A DNA stretch of 23,809 nucleotides from positions 1 to 23,809 of the forward strand of contig JABCPU010000853.1 in assembly GCA_016800925.1 (NCBI GenBank), given 5' to 3'. Both the position numbers and the translations under genes were made by a program. The notes beneath the pieces were generated by a model that had not been told where the DNA came from, did no database searches, and saw nothing but the letters and a program-made list of their open reading frames with translations. The DNA is from Suillus spraguei. Taxonomy: Eukaryota > Basidiomycota > Agaricomycetes > Boletales > Suillaceae. Shown here in pieces: positions 18,221 to 23,809 of this stretch. Each line of letters starts with the position of its first letter. Position 1 is the first letter of the stretch.

Positions 18221-19147
18221 TTATTGGGATGGCGTTGTACTGAAGTTGCCGTCTGTTCCCTGAATCTTTTCGTGGTCAGCAAGATTAGCCTGGGTTTCAT
18301 AGACAGTGATGACTGGATCGTTCTTGCGCTGAGGGGACAAACGAGTCTTGAGAATCAAAAGCGGTAATTCAAGAACCAGCGTACCTCAGTCCAATGACCA
18401 AGTAGACCGACATAATAGATCTTTGTCGTGTCCGCACCCTGCGAGGCGGGGAAGAATAACGTCAGGGAGGAAACTTTGTTGAATTTTGCCGTCCTGGAGG
18501 GTTGCCAATGTCAATACGACTTCCGCGGAGAAACAGAATAAACGTACTTCACAGCGTACTCCGCGACATTCCTGTTCTGAGGGATATCGAATTCTTGAAC
18601 AGGTGCCTTATCAGAAACATCGTTGAAATCCATGCTAGGCTGATTGGAAAACTACGCATAGACCGTGAACAACATGTCAATAAATGAGGATTTCTACCAA
18701 CTAGTGCGACTTTCGTTGGGGTCTGGTCACCCGGGCCCGTCTTCAATAGTAAAGAGCGCAGCCTAACGGATCCGGTGAAAGGGATACGTATAATTCTCAA
18801 TAGAATGTCATTTGAGCTGCATAATGTCGAGATCTCGATTCAGCGAGACCTTACAGCTGATCGTCGGCATCCGACTCCAAGAACTAGGAATAATTTCAAG
18901 GTGATTAATTCCTGAGAATAAGCACATGTATAGAAGACGTTGCATACAACTTCCTCGTTGTTCCTCTGATCCAGGGTTTAACGACGACTGAGCCTTCTCT
19001 TGTGGCGTTGAGTGCGACGACGTTGGCGCGGTCGATGTGCGCAAACAGATTGTCATTTGGGCCGAGGTCGCTGGTGCCATGATCATGATCGTGGTCGTGG
19101 TCGTTGCTCTCGTTGCTGCAGTGCCCATCGTGATGATTGTGTGGCAT
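18221..19147 (-). CDS. PITH-domain protein (PITHD1 family), one-base frameshift in exon 1
   Basis: Six exons (minus): 19147-18951, 18883-18855, 18795-18702, 18651-18548, 18493-18385 and 18328-18221. The product would be 213 residues, as for PITHD1. It starts MPHNHHDGHC with a His/Asp-rich N-end (NDHDHDHDHG), then NLFAHIDRANVVALNATR, EGSVVVKPW, FLESDADDQL, IRIPFTGSVRLRSLLL, MDFNDV, FDIPQNRNVAEYAVK, LTLFFPASQGADTTKIYYVG, LLGHWTE and NDPVITVYETQANLADHEK. This is the PITH fold found in proteasome-interacting thioredoxin-like proteins. Exon 1 is 197 bp where 198 is needed: a G is missing at about 18971 (expected TGGGAT, seen TGGAT), just after KPW. An in-frame ATG at 19231 exists but adds unconserved residues. 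It is convergent with the MED25-like gene (214 bp apart). Confidence 0.9.
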
Positions 19148-19667
19148 GAGGTTGAACTTGTGGATAGATAATGTATTAGAACAAGCGATATCCGAATCGA
19201 TCTTTACGGTAATATATCGGAAGCCAATCAAATAAATACAAACAATGCTGCCAGACTTTTTGAGTCAGCTTCGCTTTCCTTTTCACATATTTTCTTTCTT
19301 CTCCTCCACTGACGTGGATGCCCACCAGTGGGTAAGTTTTTAGTCCATCACTTTTTTTTCATGATGTTACTAGTAATTTGCGTTCGATTCACTCGTCTTG
19401 TCCCAAAAAGGTTAGCTCGCCCGCCAGCCCTGAGGCGAGTGAGCTGAGACAACTTCTGCAGCCTCTGATGTTTTATTCTCTTTCATTGAAAAATCTATGG
19501 ATACTGACCTTCCTTCCATCCACAGGTCCTTTGTAAAATTTTATTGGGTATTTGTAGATTGTAAGACTGCGAAACGTTTATTTGTTGTTGACTTGTTGTA
19601 CAATGTACGAATACAAATCTGCCTTTGATCAGTCATCTGCTATTTTAAACCCAACGTACAAGAAGCC
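19148..19667. promoter_or_regulatory. divergent promoter region of the PITH and UBX genes
   Basis: 520 bp between divergent starts. An imperfect inverted repeat AGCTCGCC..GGCGAG(T)GAGCT lies at about 19414-19445. CT-rich stretches lie near 19270-19310. No long ORF. No clear TATA box; TATTTTAAACCC at about 19638 is the nearest to the UBX start. Confidence 0.4.
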
Positions 19668-20665
19668 ATGACTGAGAATTCACAAACATCTACACGTCCG
19701 CAGGATAATGGGCATCCACACCAGGCTCCAGTAGTACGGGTGACGCTCCTGCGACCGAGTTTAAAGTGTATAAGCCTCCAACTACATCCACGACCAGCAC
19801 TCCTCGTGGGTTACCATACTTCGGAAGTATGGCACTGCCTCGTAACTAATCACAAAGTTCTACAGTAGAAGAATTGCCAGACTCCTACTTCACCCTATCT
19901 CCTGCTGACCTGAAGGCTGCTCAAGCAACATTAACCGCCCGGACACGATCATTAGTCGATGCCCCACTACGAGTACGAGCTCAGCGAGAGGCAGCAGAGA
20001 AGGCAAAGAGAGATCGATGGCCGAATGTGCGTTTCTTAAGTCCGAGTCAGTCAAGCCTAGGCTGAATACATGTAGACAACGATTCGTGTCAGATCTCTGA
20101 TCGAACACAGCTGGAGAAGATGTTCCCCTCTACGGACAAAATTCGCTCTGTGTATGCATTTGTGCGGTCGTCCCTCCGAGATGATGTCAAGTCCATCAAG
20201 TTCATCTTATGTTTGTGTGTTGGCCGCTTTCGATGGGTCGGGCTTTGACATCATTCGTAGATCAATCTCCTCCCAAGCGCGACCTGAAGGTATCAGACCC
20301 AGATGTTCGTGATTTAAGCTTGGCACAACTGCAGCTTGCCCCATCATCAGTACTCCTTCTGCGTTTTGAAGATGAATCTTTGAATGGTAGGTCCATTCGT
20401 GAAGCCATGCGCTGCTCATCACAAGCTCGCAGGCACAAATGTTCCCGCACCCCTGTTGCCATCCATTGCAGCAAGCGCGATCGAGCTTCCCAAACCCCCC
20501 AGTGCTGACGCCGAACCTCCCAAAGTGGAAAAGCCTACTACACCTCCCACAACAACGTCAAGCACAAGTACCGGGAAGAAGATACCAAAGTGGCTGAAGG
20601 CTGGTCTAAGTACGTGGATTACCTTGTCGGCTTGCCCTTTCTCATATTCATTCCCAGGAAAGTGA
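19668..20665 (+). CDS. UBX-domain protein (Ubx4/ASPSCR1-like), two one-base frameshifts
   Basis: Exons: 19668-19805, 19866-20026, 20076-20210, 20261-20386, 20433-20609 and 20658-20665, about 248 residues if the frame were intact. The middle region reads ATEFKVYKPPTTS, ELPDSYFTLSPADLKAAQAT and LVDAPLRVRAQREAAEKAKR. The UBX domain follows: DRTQLEKMFPSTDKIRSVYA, FVRSSLRDDVKSIKFIL, PPKRDLKVSDPDVRDLSLAQ, LQLAPSSVLLLRFEDE. It closes with a Pro/Ser-rich tail and KKIPKWLKAGL. UBX domains bind the AAA ATPase Cdc48/p97. The N-terminal ubiquitin-like part of animal ASPSCR1 is absent. One G is missing in exon 1, most likely at the GGG run 19710-19712, and one at about 20092 (CAGATC where CAGGATC fits). 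The introns have normal GT..AG ends. Confidence 0.85.
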
Positions 20666-20780
20666 CGAGGAAAATCAACACGTGTATTATCTTGGATCTT
20701 AATTCAAGCTCCACCTGTATAGTTACTAGTTTACCATAGATCATTGCATGAAAGAGTAACAGGTGTAATGTACTTTTACT

Positions 20781-22205
20781 TCAATACACAGGAAATGTTG
20801 GATCTATCTCATTTGACCACGCACGTAAGCCTCCAACAACATCTCTTACAATCAGATTGGAATCGACTGCCCTGATTGCGTCCGCAGCGATTTGAGAGTC
20901 ATTGCCTAATCTGCACAGAACAAACACCTGACAGGACTTGTCTGAGGGAAGATGAGGCGCTGGGTTAGCCAGTAGGATATTGAGCGGGACACCTATATAC
21001 GCTGGTGAGACGACTGCGCTTCTAGCCTGTAAATCACTTACTCGTAGACCTCGGAAGACGACATATACCAAACTCAGTTCTCGGCCGCACGTCGATGATG
21101 GTATGATTTATGTTTGATTCAAATACAGATTTTAGCTCTTTGGCGCATATCCGGGATTCAGGCCTGCCAGCTTCGAGACCACGTTCTAACCAATTCGGCC
21201 GTGCACCACCACAAAATGCTACATAATCTGTTTCTTCGATGGTGCCAAATTTCTGGCCCTCGATCCCGCACGCAGCGCAGGTGGGCTTCCTTGATCTCAG
21301 CTTCACCGTACGAAATGGAGGGACAGATAGAGCGTTAAAAAGCAGTAGAGAAGCTTTGCCATCTTGCTGATCTTTCAGAAGCTATAACCCCTGCAACAGC
21401 GAGAACAACTCACCGTGCAGACCAGTGATGAGCTTTATTGTTTCAAGCGCCTGTAGATTTCCAATGATCCCAGTCACAGCGCCTAGTATACCTGTCTCTT
21501 CGCACGACCCTGCCATTTCTGGCGCAGGTGGCTTCGGAAATATGCAGCGATAGCAGGGGCCATCATCGCCTAGATTATATATGCAAAGCTGGCCATCGAA
21601 TTTCTGGGCGCACCGCTGACGAGAGGCTTTTTGAGCCTGACAGCACTGTCGGAAAGGAGGTAACGTGTGGGAGCATTGTCTGTGCAGTCGAGGATCACAT
21701 CATACGGGGCGAGAATGGAAAGCGCGTTGGATGAATCGAGAGCAGTATGACATACGTCAATATTGACGCGTGGGTTCAGGGCAGCGATGGCTCGGGCTGC
21801 AGATACGGCTTTCGGGCTGCCGATTGTTTTATCCGTATGAAGGATCTGGCGTTGGAGATTGGACAGTTCGACCGTGTCATGGTCGATTATGCCCAGGCGG
21901 CCTAACTAACAAACGTGAATTCCTCCGGGGTTGCATGGTTGTTTGAAAAACGGGCCTACGTACCTACGCCGCCGCAGCAAGATATTGTAATGCGGGACAA
22001 CCAAGTCCCCCTGCTCCGATGACTACGACAGATGAATTCTGTAGTTTTAGCTGAGCTGTTGGTTGCGCATTATGGAGTGGTTACGGATGGATCCAAAATT
22101 TGGCCTACCTTCCAAACCAAAGCCATCAAGTATCATCTGTCTGCCATACCTTTGGTAGTCGCCTGAATGCGACAGTCGTGGAAGATCATTGTCGACCATT
22201 GACAT
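20781..22205 (-). CDS. UBA4: Uba4/MOCS3-type adenylyltransferase-sulfurtransferase, two one-base frameshifts
   Basis: Exons (minus): 22205-22109, 22055-21964, 21901-21414, 21371-21042 and 20992-20781, about 406 residues if intact. The E1-like ThiF domain shows [16 protein letters not shown], the nucleotide loop [54 protein letters not shown], the zinc ligands CYRC and CAAC, and [19 protein letters not shown]. The C-terminal rhodanese domain has [11 protein letters not shown] and the persulfide loop CRLGNDSQ. The family adenylates Urm1 (and the MOCS2A-type MoaD protein) and passes sulfur to it for tRNA wobble-uridine thiolation and molybdopterin synthesis. One G is missing at about 21970 (LAAAGVG, expected GCGGGC) and one at about 21609 (expected GCGGCC). 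A second in-frame ATG lies at 22199. The gene is convergent with the UBX gene, 115 bp apart. Confidence 0.9.
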
Positions 22206-22796
22206 ATGATGGTGCTTTTAGAGACTCAGAGAATAATCGACAGTGAAAGACGGTGATAAGTTGCACTGATACTGTGATCTGAAAGTTGATAGTATCATAG
22301 GTCATGGAAGTAAGGTAGGTTAATTAACAGGATTGAACCGAGCTTCGCGTTACGTAAGAACTTTTCCCTCGACGAGAATCGTGGTTACTTTGATTACGCA
22401 TGACAGTACTAGTGACTGTCTCGGCTTCTGCGGAAGTCACATGAGACCTCTCATATACAGCCTCTGCTCCCCCCTGAGCTTTCATATAGCTTTGTTTCTG
22501 GACAGGCTGCTGGTGGGGAAATTCTTTCAGTCGGTTTTCCTCCACGCCGATGGCATGATGCAGTCGAAACTGGAAGCAAAATTCACTCTCTGAAAAAGAC
22601 CTTACAGCTGGAGTTGTCAGTTGTTTTATTCGAGAGAGCAGCTGAGCTGCTTTTCTAACGGCGGGCTCCTCAAGGCTGGAATGTTTGTGCCATTTTTTGG
22701 TGTCAACGCAGAAGACCATGAAATGAGAGTCGACGACGATCGATCGATAAAGATTTATAAACAAGACTAGCAAAGATACAGGAGGAGGTGCGTCGC
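22206..22796. other. region between Uba4 and the zinc-finger gene; one unassigned ORF
   Basis: A minus-strand open frame at 22773-22324 (149 codons) follows the zinc-finger stop by about 24 bp. Its middle (HSSLEEPAVRKAAQLLSRIK, then FRLHHAIGVEENRLKEF) looks more protein-like than its ends. An optional small intron-like segment (GTAAGG..TTCCAG, about 36 bp) lies inside it. I recognise no family. It may be a small gene, 3' UTR of the zinc-finger transcript, or nothing. The 120 bp next to Uba4 should hold that gene's promoter. Confidence 0.3.
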
Positions 22797-23631
22797 CTAG
22801 ACCCTCTTCATCCCCAGGTGGACTTCACACATGTGACGCCACATACAGTCACGCCGCATAGAACGTACGTTAGAGTTGGAACGCTTTTTATAATCACAAC
22901 GGTCCCAGCGGCATTCTATCTGCGCGCGTGGGGGACCGACACTGAAGTGGGTTTTACAGTGCGCTTTTAGCGCTTCCAGTGTTCCTTGAAATCCGCATAT
23001 TTGGAGTGTGTCGTCATGTAGCCATTTGCAGGGTAGGAGGGGAGACGAGGGATGACTATGAGGCGGGGGGGAATATGGGTGGTGGTGGGTGGATATTCTG
23101 AAAGGTGTTGTGTATTTCCACCGCGGAGCTGCGATGGAAAACGATATTCCGCAGTCAAATCCGGAGGTATAGTAGGTGGGAGCGGCCCACTCGAAGGAGA
23201 GATAGAAAAAATCTGCCACTGATACAACGGCTCGTTATCCGCTGTGGAAACGGTGGGATTTAAATGGTGAACATCTGGCCACCTGCGTATAAGACTAAAT
23301 ACGAGAAAAATCACAAGGCGTGAAGGACATACATCGGTGATGTGCCCCATGACACAAGATCGTGGTGCTGGGTACTGCGATCGGTCACTTGGTTACTATG
23401 CCAGGAGCTATAATTCGAAGCATATGTAGGCATATTGGCGGTGGTAGGGGAAAGGTCAGTGGATGGGCTGGGAGAGGCGTAACAAACATTAGCATTGAGG
23501 ACTTCTCGGTTAACTGACGCAAGGGTCGGTCTATCATGGTTTCACGAAAAGTAAACGCGAGAGCGGAGTATACAGTAAGGTCTAAAACCTGCGTCGCTAG
23601 CTATTGGGGAAATGCATTTTGATAGGTCCAT
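22797..23631 (-). CDS. C2H2-type zinc-finger protein, frame broken at a C run
   Basis: The C-terminal exon (minus, ending at stop 22797) carries two zinc-finger-like units. One has CKW, ICGF and KAHCKTHF; the other has ECRWDRCDYKK, SMRRDCMWRHMCEVHLG, a pattern I recall from basidiomycete-specific C2H2 proteins. Upstream is a Pro/Ser/Thr-rich part (LPPTIPPDLTAEYRF), an intron at 23332-23283, and an exon at 23530-23333 (SWGTSP at its end). The probable first exon starts at ATG 23631 (MDLSKCIS) with a TATA-like CATATAAACC just upstream. The Pro-rich frame and the finger frame join only if the 7-base C run (G run on plus, 23065-23071) had one more base. The exon 1/2 phase also does not fit without a further adjustment, so the 5' model is tentative. 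A nuclear DNA-binding role is inferred from the fingers only. Confidence 0.65.
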
Positions 23632-23809
23632 GGTTTATATGCTTATCTGGACAGCAGCGGCAGGCAGTGTAGACATTCGGAAGCTTGGCAAGTATTCGAA
23701 CGAATGATGGCAAACCAAGGGGCAGCGCTTATGGTTTGACCAAATAAATTCGGTGACCCATCCCAAACAGTAGATGAGCAGCATGATCAAGGACATGCAA
23801 TTTATGTAA
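23632..23809. promoter_or_regulatory. upstream region of the zinc-finger gene
   Basis: 178 bp to the window edge. The only signal seen is the TATA-like motif immediately before ATG 23631. No ORF. Confidence 0.35.

Noticed and set aside
21382..21413. 32-bp intron in Uba4 (GTGAG..TTATAG) considered first
   Set aside because: Too short and out of phase; using the acceptor CTGAAAG (intron 21372-21413, 42 bp) restores the frame into [12 protein letters not shown].
13340..23071. Idea that the missing bases always being G on the coding strand (six of seven) points to RNA editing by G insertion
   Set aside because: Seven sites are too few, the zinc-finger case is a C run, and nuclear G-insertion editing is not known in fungi; consensus error or decay is simpler.
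1..23809. tRNA, rRNA or CRISPR features
   Set aside because: No B-box/T-arm signature, rRNA block or spacer-repeat array was seen on either strand.

Overview
This window looks like nuclear DNA of a basidiomycete fungus, most likely an Agaricomycete. The evidence is many short introns (about 42-67 bp) with GT..AG ends and CTGAC/CTAAC-type branch sites, a Mediator MED25-like gene, a zinc-finger family and a degenerate transposase tail of types common in Agaricomycetes, and dense transposon debris. Gene names come from reading the translations by eye; no database search was possible.

Layout. (1) 1-7766 is a repeat-rich region. At the left edge lies a partial copy of an OLA1 exon plus intron. 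It is followed by a MITE-like inverted repeat, a decayed transposase tail (minus strand), two essentially identical Tc1/mariner elements in opposite orientation (1968-~3508, truncated; 5160-6776, complete), and between them a 17-bp minisatellite, an LTR-like block and a hairpin array. A diverged foldback (6779-7091 / 7452-7766) closes the region. (2) 7767-11354 is gene-poor; I could identify no gene there. (3) 11355-23631 is a compact block of host genes: OLA1/YchF ATPase (-), a Ser/Thr-rich putative GPI-anchored protein (+), a MED25-like Mediator subunit (+), a PITH-domain protein (-), a UBX-domain protein (+), the Uba4/MOCS3-type E1-sulfurtransferase (-) and a C2H2-type zinc-finger protein (-). 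They do not form a pathway; they share divergent or convergent intergenic spaces as is usual in a compact fungal genome.

The most unusual structure is the 538-bp intron of OLA1 (12101-12638). It opens with a GC donor and consists of three head-to-tail intron-like units. At both internal junctions a complete 3' splice site directly abuts a complete 5' splice site (CAG|GTAAAT), the arrangement of a zero-length exon or recursive splice site. The partial copy at the window's left edge keeps the same composite site despite divergence. A second oddity is a set of seven one-base contractions of G/C runs, each of which breaks the reading frame of an otherwise well-conserved gene (OLA1, PITH, UBX x2, Uba4 x2, zinc finger). 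These are either consensus errors in the assembly or real decay of this haplotype. A third is that both Tc1 copies carry the same amber codon just before the second catalytic Asp and must have spread with it.
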